From PCRC01 sp040384665 (lineage in GTDB: Bacteria; Pseudomonadota; Gammaproteobacteria; Burkholderiales; Burkholderiaceae_C), in assembly GCA_040384665.1 (NCBI GenBank), contig JAZKIY010000005.1, positions 1-63,158 on the forward strand: 63,158 nt of DNA, given 5' to 3'. Both the position numbers and the translations under genes were made by a program. The notes below the pieces were generated by a model. That model did not search any database, was not told the origin of the DNA, and saw only the letters and a program-made list of their open reading frames with translations. Positions 45,703 through 54,270 of this stretch are shown in pieces. Position 1 is the first letter of the stretch. Each line of letters opens with the position of its first letter.

Positions 45703-47953
45703 TGTCGGTATAAGCAATGGCGGTGGGGGTGATGAGCACCGGCGTGTCATTGGCGCCGATGATGGTGAAGGCCACATCCTTGGCAGTACCGTCAAGTGCC
45801 TTGATGGTGAAGCTATCCACCTTGGTCTGGCCTGCGCCCAGGTACTGCACGGCGCTGTTGGCGACTGTGTAGGTGTAGTTGCCGTCGGTCTGCAGCGCCA
45901 GGCTGCCCAAGTTGCCCTGTGCTCCGGCAACGCTGGTCTGGAAACCGGCCTGGTTCTGGTCAACGTCGCTGATGGCGATGGTGCCGCTGGCACTCAAGTC
46001 CCCATTGACCGGGTTCAGATCTTCAGTGACACCGCTCACTGTCGGCTCACCAATGACGGCGGTGTCGTTGTTGCCATTGACGGCAAAGTTGACGTCCTTG
46101 GTGGTGCCGTCCAGGCTGGTGACGGTGAAGGTGTCTGTCTTGGTGTCACCGGCTCCAAGGTACTGCACGGCACTGTTGGCCACCGTGTAGGTGTAGTCCC
46201 CAGCGGCGTTGATGCTCAGGCTGCCCAAGTTACCCGCCGCTGCCGCGACGGTGGTGCTGAAGCCCGCCTGGAACTGGTCGGTGTCTGTGATGGCGATGGT
46301 GCCAATCGCACTCAGGTTTCCGCTGACCGGATTCAGGTCTTCGGTGACACCGCTCACTGTCGGCTCACCGATGACGGCAATGTCGTTGGTACCGTTGATG
46401 GTGAAGCTCACCTCTCTGGTGGTGCCATCAATGGCTGTAACCGTGAAGGTGTCGATCTTGCTGTCGCCTGCTCCCAAGTACTGGGTGGCGCTGTTGGCGA
46501 CGGTGTAAGCGTACTCACCCCCCACCCTCAGTTGCAAGTTCCCCAAGTTGCCTGCGGCTGGCGTTGCAGGCGTCTGGAAGGCGGCTTGGGCGAAGTTGGG
46601 GTCTGTAATCAGGATGGTGCCGTTGGCCACCAGATTCCCGGTGATTACCGCCACGTCTTCCGTGACAGTGGTGACTGTTGGCGCGCCAATGACGGCGGGT
46701 GTTGGGGCTACGACGGGAGGGGGTGGTGTGCCGGCGCCTTTGATGGTGAAGGCGACTTGCTGGGTGGTGCCATCGACGGCAAAAAGGGTAAAGATGTCTG
46801 TACGGGTCTGGCCCTCATAGAGGTTTTGCAACGCACTGTTGGCCAGCCGGTAGGTGTAGCGACCGTCGGCAGCTACTTCCAGTTGTCCCAGGTTGCGGCT
46901 AACGTCGGGAACAAAGCGGGCCTCCCCCTGGTCGACATCGGCGATGCCGATTTGGCCGGTGGCAATGAGTTGGCCGTCGGTGACGGCCAGGCCTTTGGTG
47001 ACTTCTGCCGTACTGGGACTGCCAATGACGGCGGTGTCGTTGACGCCCTGGACGGTGAAGCTCACCTGCTTGGTGGTGCCGTCCAGGCTGGTGACGGTGT
47101 AGGTGTCGACCTTGGTCTGGCCTGCGCCCAGGTATTGCACGGCGCTGTTGGCGACTGTGTAGGTGTAGCTGCCGTTGGCGGCCAGGATCAGGCTGCCGAG
47201 ATTGCCGGCTGCACTCTGCACACTGGCCTGGAAGGCCGCCTCGCCTGGGATGGGATCGCTGATGGGGATGGTGCCTGTGGCAATGAGGTTACCGCTGGCG
47301 TTGGGGTTGAGGTCTTCGGTGACGCTGCTGGCGCTGGGCACACCGATGGTGGCTGATCCGGACGGGCCGATGAGGTCGATGATGACTTGGTTGACGACGC
47401 TTTGGAAAGCGGTGGTGTCGGTGCTGGCGTTGACGGTGGCCAGGGCGTTGCGCACGAAGGCGGCGGCGGCGTCGCCTGTGTAGGCGTTGAGTTCGATGGG
47501 CTGGTCGAGCGCGGTGGTGAAGTAGTTGGCAACGGTGACGCGGTTGGCTACGGTGAGGGCGTCTCCTCCGATGTCGTTCTCGGCGGCGGCGAAGATGGCC
47601 AATGAGACTTTGGCCAGGCTCAACCGGCCTGAATCGATCTCGCCCGTCCAGTAGGCCAGACCGCCTGCGTCTGGTCCTCGGTTCAGCACGTTGTTGTAAA
47701 TGGCGGTGACGCGGGCGGCTGTGGTGGCCCCACCGTACAGTGCCTGGGATTCAGCGCTGTTGCCGAACCCGTCTATCAGCGCTTTGACTGTCGCATTGCT
47801 GTCGTATGCGTTGAGCAGGGCCTGCGTGCTCGTGGGTGCGCCTGACGCGTTCAACGCCTCCCCCGCCGAGCTCAGCCCCTCAGGGTCTGCAGGCCGCCCA
47901 AAGTACGCCAGATAAAACTTCTGTAGAACATCGGTATAAACGGCAGCAGGCAT
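45703..47953 (-). CDS. RTX/VCBS surface protein, N-terminal part (interrupted by assembly gap)
   Basis: 750 residues from an ATG (MPAAVYTDVLQKFYLAYFGR) with an AGGG site upstream. Residues about 1-195 are a DUF4214-type region (YFGRPADPEGL, LNRGPDAGGLAYWTGEI, VANRVTVANYFTTAL), often found in type I-secreted proteins. Five VCBS domains of about 105 residues follow, each with VxEDxN.VxGxLxAxGTI at the start, NLGSLxxxxxGxYTYTVANS and VQYLGAGxTKxDxFTVxxLD in the middle, and NDTxVI at the junction. No signal peptide, as expected for a C-terminal T1SS signal. The AT-rich 150 bp upstream should contain the promoter. Confidence 0.9.
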
Positions 47954-48102
47954 GGGGAACCCTAAGAATAGTTATATTGACTTCGATTATCAGGTGTGAT
48001 TAAGCAAAAACTATTCAATTACGGGACAAGTAACAGCCGTGCTTTTGGTCGAAACGGCGGTCTACGGCATTTTTTTGCGAGGAAAACACCTGAAAGCTCA
48101 AC

Positions 48103-48150
48103 CAATTTGGCGATGAGCCCCAGTGAAAACTAGCAACTTTGCTATTCATT
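48103..48150 (-). repeat. Dispersed repeat copy R6, intergenic
   Basis: On the minus strand GAATAGC, a 12-base spacer, then TTTTCACTGGGGCTCATCGC and CAAATTG. It matches R5 at TTCACTGGGGCTCA and the final CCAAATTG/CCAATTTG. It lies 10 bp downstream of the TraB/GumN stop codon. Confidence 0.65.
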
Positions 48151-48159
48151 CAGGAGCAA

Positions 48160-49143
48160 TCAAGGCGTGCTGCGTGTCGGCACCCGCTGCACACTGAACC
48201 CCCGCGCCCGCAACAGTTCGGGCAGCGCGTCGGGGCCGACCAGGTGCAACGCGCCTACTGCCGCCAGCACACGCTGGCCGCTGTGGTGCAGTGCGGCGAT
48301 CTTGTCGGCCATGAGGCCATTGCGGGCGAGCATTTCCTGCATCAGCGCGCGGTCGGCTGCGGTGTCCAGACATTCGCACCAACTGGGGTAGTTGGCCAGC
48401 GCGGCCTCGTCGCCGTCGGCCCAGGCGCGGGCCAGGCGGCCCAGCACGGCGCCGCCTTGGGGCGCTTGCAGTGTGTCCATGAAACTGTCGAACAGCACGG
48501 CTTCTTCTTCGGCGTTGCGGCCGGCCAGCAGCGCCAACTGCAGCGCGGCGGTTTCCAGTGCACGCACGGGCTTTTTGGCCTGGCTTGCCAACACGGCCAG
48601 AACCCCATCGATGCCGAACTCGGGGTACAGGCCCTGGTCGCGGCCCGACAACGCAATCAATGTCGCGGCGCGCATGGCCGGGCGCAGGCTGGCCAGCGCG
48701 TTGGGCGGCAGGCAGGCGCGGGCCAGTGCGTCGGCCAGCCGGGCTCGGCGTACGGGCGTGAGCACCTGCCGCGTGCGCGCCGGGTCACCGGCTTCGGTCA
48801 GCGGCTTGAGGGATTCGGCGTCCAGCGGGTTGAGTTCCAGCGCCAACACGTCGCTGGCCCGCAGCGCGCGCAGCACGTCGGGGCCGGGCACGACCCAGTC
48901 CACCCGCGCCACGTGCAGGGTGCCATAGAGCCAGGAGGTGCGGCCACCGTGTTCGATGCGCCACAACAGACCTCGGTTGGTGGCGCCTTGCTGGGCTTGT
49001 TGGGCCAGCTGTGCGGGGTTGAGGGTGGGTGCGGGCGGCGGGCAGGTGTCGGCCCAGGCGGGCAGCACCGCCACCAGCCAGGCACACACACTCACCCAGC
49101 GCCAGTGGCGAGCCCAGGAACGGCCAGGTGCGGTGTCAGACAT
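48160..49143 (-). CDS. TraB/GumN family protein
   Basis: 327 residues with an N-terminal signal/anchor helix (about 12-32, AWLVAVLPAWADT). The two GxxH signatures of the TraB/GumN/PrgY group are present: LYGTLHV near residue 75 and VGALHLVG near residue 300. LALELNPLDAES near residue 100 supplies the conserved Glu. The superfamily includes metal-dependent peptidases (Tiki) and erythromycin esterase-like folds; the substrate here is unknown. The ATG at 49143 was chosen; an upstream extension overlaps the divergent promoter region of the repeat protein gene. Confidence 0.85.
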   Translation of the reverse strand: MSDTAPGRSWARHWRWVSVCAWLVAVLPAWADTCPPPAPTLNPAQLAQQAQQGATNRGLLWRIEHGGRTSWLYGTLHVARVDWVVPGPDVLRALRASDVLALELNPLDAESLKPLTEAGDPARTRQVLTPVRRARLADALARACLPPNALASLRPAMRAATLIALSGRDQGLYPEFGIDGVLAVLASQAKKPVRALETAALQLALLAGRNAEEEAVLFDSFMDTLQAPQGGAVLGRLARAWADGDEAALANYPSWCECLDTAADRALMQEMLARNGLMADKIAALHHSGQRVLAAVGALHLVGPDALPELLRARGFSVQRVPTRSTP

Positions 49144-49220
49144 GGAACCTATTCCCCGGTTTTTTTGGCGAAAATGCATCATACGCAGCGCCCTGCGCCT
49201 GCCCTTTTCTGGAGAGCCCC

Positions 49221-50390
49221 ATGCCCGCCAAACTGTTGCCGCACCTGCCCCACCGCGCCCTCTGTCTTGCCGGCCTGTTGCTGGCCCCGGCGCTGGTGCT
49301 GGCCGACTGCGAGGTCAATGGCAAACCGGTCAACCCGTCCAACGGCAGCACCACACAAGGCCTGACCGGCATGATGCGTTGCAAGGACCGCGACACCGGC
49401 CAGATGCAGCGCGAACAAGAGCTGCGCGACGGCAAGTTCGTCGGCCTGGTGCGCTACTACGAGCAAGGTCGGCTGAAGCAGGAGCACAGCGTCAACGAGA
49501 AAGGCAACCAGCAGGGCCGGCGGCGCGAGTTTGGCCCGGAAGGGCAGGTGCTGCGCGACGCCACCTACGACAACGGTGACACCGTGGGCCTGGACCGCAG
49601 CTTCCACCCCAACGGCCAGCTGCGCCGGGCCGCCATGCGGGAGGCGGCCAGCCGCAGTGACGTGGCAGAAGCCGAGTTCACACCCAGCGGCCAGTTGCGC
49701 GACCTGCGCTGCGCCGACCGCCCGGTGCTCAGTCCCACGGTAGACGACGCCACCCTGTGCGGCTTTGCCAAGCCCTCAGACCTCACCTACTTCCGCGACG
49801 ATGGCCGCCCCAGCGCACGCGCCCGTTTTGAGCGCGGCCAGCGGGTGCGGCACGAGGTGCTGCACGACAACGGCAGCGTTGCCCGGTCCAGCGAGCTGAA
49901 GGACAACCGCCGTACCGAGCGGCAGTTCTCGCGCGAGGGCGTGAAACGGCGCGAAACCCAGCGCCTGGTGGTGGAGCGCGGCACGGTGGTGGTGGTGGAC
50001 CAGGAATTTGCCGAGTCCGGCCAGCTCAGCCAGGACCGCCGCTGGAGCGACAGCGGCGAGCTGCAAAGCGAAAGCCGCTACTTCCTCAACGGCCAGCTGC
50101 GCAGCCAGAGCCGCTACAGTGGCCCGCCAGAAGCCCGCCTGCTCACCACCACCGGCCACGACGACACCGGCGCGCTGCGCAGCGAATCCACCTACCGGGT
50201 GGACCCGCGCGGCAGGCAACAGGCCACGGGCACCCACCGCACGATGAACGCGCAGGGCAAGGTCGTCAGTGAGCAGACTTACAACGAACGCGGCAAATTG
50301 GCCCGCACCCGCGAGTGGGACGACAACGGCCAGCTGCTGCGCGACGACGCCGTGTTTGAGGACGGGTCGCGCAAAGCGTTTGAAAAATAG
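49221..50390 (+). CDS. YwqK/MORN-like repeat exported protein
   Basis: 389 residues with a signal peptide (cut near VLA-DCEV). The mature protein is built of short repeats of the form G-x-L-x-x-E-x-x-Y-x-x-N-G, for example YYEQGRLKQEHSVNEKGNQQ, FHPNGQLRRAAMRE, WSDSGELQSESRYFLNGQLR and YNERGKLARTREWDDNGQLL. This repeat defines the YwqK-type or MORN-variant family. Despite the family name no toxin gene is adjacent. Probably periplasmic; role unknown. GGAGAG upstream supports the ATG at 49221. Divergent from the TraB/GumN gene. Confidence 0.82.
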   Translation: MPAKLLPHLPHRALCLAGLLLAPALVLADCEVNGKPVNPSNGSTTQGLTGMMRCKDRDTGQMQREQELRDGKFVGLVRYYEQGRLKQEHSVNEKGNQQGRRREFGPEGQVLRDATYDNGDTVGLDRSFHPNGQLRRAAMREAASRSDVAEAEFTPSGQLRDLRCADRPVLSPTVDDATLCGFAKPSDLTYFRDDGRPSARARFERGQRVRHEVLHDNGSVARSSELKDNRRTERQFSREGVKRRETQRLVVERGTVVVVDQEFAESGQLSQDRRWSDSGELQSESRYFLNGQLRSQSRYSGPPEARLLTTTGHDDTGALRSESTYRVDPRGRQQATGTHRTMNAQGKVVSEQTYNERGKLARTREWDDNGQLLRDDAVFEDGSRKAFEK

Positions 50391-50412
50391 GCCCCCACGC
50401 TCCCCACTGCGT

Positions 50413-50443
50413 GTGATTCGCTGCCCGAGGGGCCGCGAATCAC
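50413..50443. terminator. Inverted repeat between convergent genes
   Basis: GTGATTCGC / GCGAATCAC, perfect 9-base arms around a 13-base GC-rich centre, 23 bp after the repeat protein stop and before the convergent rhodanese-fusion gene. It lacks a T-run, so its action as a terminator is uncertain. Confidence 0.4.
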
Positions 50444-50499
50444 CTTGGGGCGGCCCGGCGGTGAATCCGGTCTGCGCTGGCTGACCTGCTTGGCCTGGC

Positions 50500-51714
50500 T
50501 CAGCCGGCCGCGCCGGTATTGATCTTCAAGCCCGCGCTGCGCCACTCGGGCAGGCCGCCGCGGAACCAGTAGACCTTGGTGTAGCCGGCCTTCATGGCGG
50601 CCTGGCTGGCCTTGAAGCTTTTCCAGCATTCGGCGCCGTTGCAGGCAAAGATCAGTTCTGCGTTGCGGTCGGGGCCGAGCTGGGCGGTGGCAAAGGTGTC
50701 GAGCGCGGGGTTGAAGTCGGCGTCTTTGGCGCTTTTTTCCACATAGGGCACCAGCGTGGCGCCGGGCACGTGGCCGGCCTTGAATTCGGCTTCGGTGCGG
50801 GTGTCGATGTAGCGCGCACCGGCCTGCACCATCTGCGCCACCTTGGCCGCGTCGATCACCGTGGCGCCAGGCAAAGCACGCGGGGTGAAGTAGCCCAGGG
50901 TGGAGACGTAGGCAAAGCTGTCGCTGTCCAGCGTGGCCAGCTTGCTGCCTTCGGCACCAGGCAACCCACCGCTGACCGACGCGTTCAGCGCGTTGCGCAA
51001 CGCCTCGGCACCGGGTTTGACGCCGTCCTTGATGGCCACGCTCAGCGCGGGTGCGGGTTTGGATTCGAGCACCAGGCGCACCGGCTCCCCGGCAGCGACC
51101 CAGCGGTCGAACACGGCGCGCTCCACCGCCACCACGTCGCAACGGCGCACGTGCAGGCAGGGCAGCAGTGCGTCCTGGTAACGGGTTTCGTAGGTGCTGC
51201 CGAAGTGGCGCTTGACGGTGGTGTTGGCCGCGTTGACCTCGCCGCGCACCAGGTAGGTCACCACGCTGTCCTGCAGCGGCAGGCCCAGTTTTTTGCCATT
51301 GGCCTGCGCCAGGCTGGTGATGGGGCTGTCTTTCAGCACCGCCAGCACCGCCTGTACCGGCTTGTCGAGGCCTACCACCGGGGTGTAGCCGTAACGCACC
51401 GCGCTGCCAATGACGTGCGCCGGTGCAATGAAGATGTCGGGGATGCGCGAGCGCGTGACGCCGAGGTCGGCGGTGGCGTCGGTGGACATGGTGATGGTCG
51501 CCGGGGTGGGCTTGTCCCGGCTCAGCGCTTTTTCCAGCGCCGCCCGCCAGCCGCTGTAGACCGCAAAACGCGACTGCTCGCCTTGGTCACCGGGGTTGAT
51601 CAGCACATTGAGTGTGCTGCCGCTTTGCGCGGCGGCGGCACCCGCCAGCAGCGCGGCCAACGCACCGGTCAAGACCGGTGCACGGTGGCGAAAGAAATAG
51701 GCAAATATCGTCAT
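50500..51714 (-). CDS. PhnD-like periplasmic binding domain fused to a rhodanese domain
   Basis: 404 residues with a signal peptide (cut near AAA/AQS, residue 30). Residues about 33-270 match a phosphate/phosphonate-type solute-binding domain (PhnD-like): LNVLINPGDQGEQSRFAVY, IPDIFIAPAHVIGSAVRYG, LAQANGKKLGLPLQDSVVTY. Residues about 290-395 are a rhodanese domain: RYIDTRTEAEFKAGHVPGAT and the active-site loop FACNGAECWKS, whose Cys is the expected sulfur acceptor. Both domains would be periplasmic. No ABC permease or ATPase is adjacent. The combination is unusual; the substrate is unknown. Confidence 0.83.
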   Translation of the reverse strand: MTIFAYFFRHRAPVLTGALAALLAGAAAAQSGSTLNVLINPGDQGEQSRFAVYSGWRAALEKALSRDKPTPATITMSTDATADLGVTRSRIPDIFIAPAHVIGSAVRYGYTPVVGLDKPVQAVLAVLKDSPITSLAQANGKKLGLPLQDSVVTYLVRGEVNAANTTVKRHFGSTYETRYQDALLPCLHVRRCDVVAVERAVFDRWVAAGEPVRLVLESKPAPALSVAIKDGVKPGAEALRNALNASVSGGLPGAEGSKLATLDSDSFAYVSTLGYFTPRALPGATVIDAAKVAQMVQAGARYIDTRTEAEFKAGHVPGATLVPYVEKSAKDADFNPALDTFATAQLGPDRNAELIFACNGAECWKSFKASQAAMKAGYTKVYWFRGGLPEWRSAGLKINTGAAG

Positions 51715-51762
51715 GGCGCGCAGTTTAGACCCTGGTGCGCATCTTTGACACCGTGGTAAAGC

Positions 51763-52659
51763 CTATTGCACAGCATTGACACAGGGTGTGCTGACCACCG
51801 TGCCAAACACGCTCTGGCCGTCGGCGCCCTTGGCCTCGATGCGCACCGTCTCGCCCGGCTGCCAGCAAGCGGTGGTGGGTTGGCCGTCTTCGGCCTGCTC
51901 CAGGGCCCGTTTGGCGGCCGCGCTGCCCAAACCCAGCGGGCCGGTGGCCAGCACACTGCCGGCACGCAGCGGGCGCTGCCGGCAGGCCTGGGCCAGCAGC
52001 TCGCCAAAACCCAGCGGCGCGCTGGCCGCGTCCACCTGGGCCACGCGGCGGTCGTTGCGGTGCACCAGCAGGTTCAGGTGCATGCGCCCGCCGCGCCAGG
52101 CGTCGCCCAGTTCGTCGGGCGTCACCGCCACCGGGCTGAAGGCGGTGAATGGCCGGGCCGACAGCACGTCCCCCGCCGCCAGCGGGCCACGCAGGCAGAC
52201 CGCGTTGGCCAGCACCAGCAGCCGCACGCCCTCCAGCGCCTGCGCGGCCGGGCTGGCGCGCGGCACGTCGCCGGTGATGGCGGCCAGCTCAGCGCTGAAA
52301 TCCGCCCCGTCGGCCGGGTTGAATGGCGGCAACGGCGCACGCGGGCCGGCAAAGTGGTCGCCACCGGCCTGGTGCCAGTGCGGCGCGGCGCCGTCTGCGG
52401 GCAGCGCGCCGACCCACACGCTGCCGCGTGGCAGCGGGGCCAGGCAGTTGGCCGGATCGAACGCGAACGCGTGCCGCGCCTTGCCGAAATTCAGCGTGTC
52501 GTACAGGTCTTGCAGCTGCGGCGCAAGGAAATTCCAGTCGTCCAGGGCCTGCTGCAGGCGGCTGGCAATGCCGGTGGCGTAGTGGGCCGTGGCCAGATCG
52601 CGCGACACCACCACCAGCTGGCCGTCGCGGGAACCGTCGTTCAGGGTTGCGAGTTTCAT
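51763..52659 (-). CDS. Fumarylacetoacetate hydrolase (FAH) family protein
   Basis: 298 residues. FAH-fold features are the ADFSAELAAITGDV segment (metal-ligand Glu) near residue 145, SPVAVTPDELGDAW near 195, HLNLLVHRN near 215 and LATGPLGLGSAAAKRALEQA near 245, where most members read GTxxGxG. The N-terminal half matches family members with LDALKFGKARH-like motifs (LYDTLNFGKARHAFAFDP). The family cleaves C-C bonds of beta-diketo acids or decarboxylates oxaloacetate; the substrate cannot be told. The ATG at 52659 was chosen. Divergent from the DUF3108 gene, 54 bp away. Confidence 0.82.
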   Translation of the reverse strand: MKLATLNDGSRDGQLVVVSRDLATAHYATGIASRLQQALDDWNFLAPQLQDLYDTLNFGKARHAFAFDPANCLAPLPRGSVWVGALPADGAAPHWHQAGGDHFAGPRAPLPPFNPADGADFSAELAAITGDVPRASPAAQALEGVRLLVLANAVCLRGPLAAGDVLSARPFTAFSPVAVTPDELGDAWRGGRMHLNLLVHRNDRRVAQVDAASAPLGFGELLAQACRQRPLRAGSVLATGPLGLGSAAAKRALEQAEDGQPTTACWQPGETVRIEAKGADGQSVFGTVVSTPCVNAVQ

Positions 52660-52713
52660 GCAACAGATTGTCACGCAGCGGCGCAGCGGCTTGGTATCGC
52701 GTATGGTTTGGGG

Positions 52714-53841
52714 ATGTTTGACCTGTCCCGTTCACCTGTACCCCTCCGCACCATGGCCGTGCTGGTGGCCGGGGTGCTGGCGGTGCACCTGTGGCTGTTG
52801 TACGCCGCACCGCCACGCCCACTGCCCATCGCGCCCTCCAGCGCGGCCGTGGCCAGTTGGCGCGTGAGCACGGCACTGGCGCCTGCGGCACCACCAACAC
52901 CCTTGAAAACGCCCCCCAAAGCAGTGGCGGCGGCTGCGGCGCCGGTTTTGAAGCCAAATCCACCTCCAGCCTTGGTGAAACCTGGCGATTTAGCTACAAA
53001 TTCAGAAGCACAAGCAGGCCCGCAACCCCAGCCGCCGCTGGATGCGCCAGCCATGCGCATGGTCAGTACCTCGGCGGCAGACAGGGCCCCCGCCCCGCCT
53101 GTGACCGACTCCCCCGACGACGCCAGTTCAGGCGAGGCCACCGTCTCCCCCGAACTGATGGCGCAGGTGGCGGCGCTGGCCAACGCCAAGGTCAAGGTGC
53201 CGGGCGCGGTGCGGCTGAATTACAAAATTGAAGGCAAGGCCAAGGGCTTTGGTTTCAGCGGCAAAGGGCATTTGCTGTGGCAGCCCGGCGCGGGCGGCGA
53301 CCCGGCGGCCTACGAGGCGCAGCTGGTGGTGGGCAACTTCCTGCTCGGCAACCGCTCCCAGACCAGCAGTGGCCGGCTCACCGCCCACGGCCTGGCCCCC
53401 ACGCGGTTTGCCGACAAGGCGCGCAGCGAGCAGGCGGCGCATTTTGTGCGCGACAAGGGGCAGATCGTCTTCAGCGCCAACACGCCGCAAGCGGCGCTGC
53501 TGCCTGGCGCGCAAGACCGGCTGAGCGTGGTGCTGCAGATCAGCAGCCTGCTGGCGGGCAACTCGGGCCGCTTCACGGCCGGCCGCGCGCTGGCCATCCA
53601 GACCGCGGGCGCCAAGGACGCCGAGGTCTGGCAGTTTGTGGTGGTGGGCGAAGAAACCTTAGGCCTACCGGGCGGCGAGGTGCGCGCCTTGAAACTCGTC
53701 CGCAAGCCCCGACATGCTTACGACCAGCAGATAGAACTTTGGTTTGCCGAAAAACTGGGTTTTTTACCTGTACGCATAAAATTGTCTCAAGTCGGCGGGA
53801 ATTTGGTCGATCAATCATGGGAGAGCAGCGAAACACCGTGA
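52714..53841 (+). CDS. DUF3108 family envelope protein
   Basis: 375 residues: a cytosolic start, one membrane helix (about 14-31), a Pro/Ala-rich linker (about 35-145) like that of TonB-type periplasm-spanning proteins, and a C-terminal beta-rich DUF3108 domain (about 165-375). The domain has RLNYKIEGKAKGFGFSGKGH, SRGQLTAHGL-like SSGRLTAHGLAPTRF, and the FAEKLGFLPVRIKLSQVGG ending. DUF3108 proteins are thought to be outer-membrane or periplasmic, with unknown role. The linker contains a short stretch (around 52985) weakly resembling the dispersed repeat head. Confidence 0.83.
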   Translation: MFDLSRSPVPLRTMAVLVAGVLAVHLWLLYAAPPRPLPIAPSSAAVASWRVSTALAPAAPPTPLKTPPKAVAAAAAPVLKPNPPPALVKPGDLATNSEAQAGPQPQPPLDAPAMRMVSTSAADRAPAPPVTDSPDDASSGEATVSPELMAQVAALANAKVKVPGAVRLNYKIEGKAKGFGFSGKGHLLWQPGAGGDPAAYEAQLVVGNFLLGNRSQTSSGRLTAHGLAPTRFADKARSEQAAHFVRDKGQIVFSANTPQAALLPGAQDRLSVVLQISSLLAGNSGRFTAGRALAIQTAGAKDAEVWQFVVVGEETLGLPGGEVRALKLVRKPRHAYDQQIELWFAEKLGFLPVRIKLSQVGGNLVDQSWESSETP

Positions 53842-53907
53842 AAAAAACCACGGTTCCCCTGCAAAACCTTTTTGATTACTCACCAAACTTCGCCGGAGAC
53901 GCGCACC

Positions 53908-54207
53908 ATGGATACCATTGACAACATGCAGATGCTTTACGACTCCGACTCGTTCGCCGTGGTGCACATCCAGCCCGACGCCGGTGACGACACCCTGCCC
54001 GCGCCGCTGCACCCCGAGCTGGCCCGCCATGGGTTCGAAATCGTCGACAAACGCTCGGGCAAAGAGGTCTACCTCGACGGCTCATGGGCCGAACTGTTCC
54101 AGCAGCAGATCAGCGCCTGGCAAACCAGCATGCCCACCGCCGAAGAGGTGGAAGACGCGCTGGAACGCTACACCGGCCTGGCCCAGAACCCGGTCGTGAT
54201 GCACTGA
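53908..54207 (+). CDS. DUF3567 family protein
   Basis: 99 residues, MDTIDNMQMLYDSDSFAVVH..., cytoplasmic and acidic. Features typical of DUF3567 are the MLYDSDSFAVVHI opening, GFEIVDKRSGKEVYLDG near the middle and the C-terminal EEVEDALERYTGLAQNPVVM. As I recall the family is confined to betaproteobacteria, which supports the taxonomic placement. The start is the ATG at 53908 with GGAGA upstream. The function is unknown. Confidence 0.85.
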   Translation: MDTIDNMQMLYDSDSFAVVHIQPDAGDDTLPAPLHPELARHGFEIVDKRSGKEVYLDGSWAELFQQQISAWQTSMPTAEEVEDALERYTGLAQNPVVMH

Positions 54208-54270
54208 CAGAGGTTCCCGTGCCCGGCCACGCTGGGCACGCGGATTTGGCCAAGCCCGTAGCATCGGGCC

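Noticed and set aside
42250..45993. A continuous frame reading through the 100 N
   Set aside because: The part to the right of the N is in the wrong frame (Ser/Pro/Arg-rich); the real N-terminal half uses another frame, so two partial entries are given.
42750..47300. Regularly repeated DNA considered as a CRISPR array
   Set aside because: The repeats are long, coding and contiguous (VCBS and RTX domains), without short identical repeats and unique spacers.
52985..53015. TTAGCTACAAATTCAGAAGC stretch considered as another repeat copy
   Set aside because: Only the AGCTA head is similar and the TTTCACTAG tail is missing; it is kept only as a note in the DUF3108 entry.
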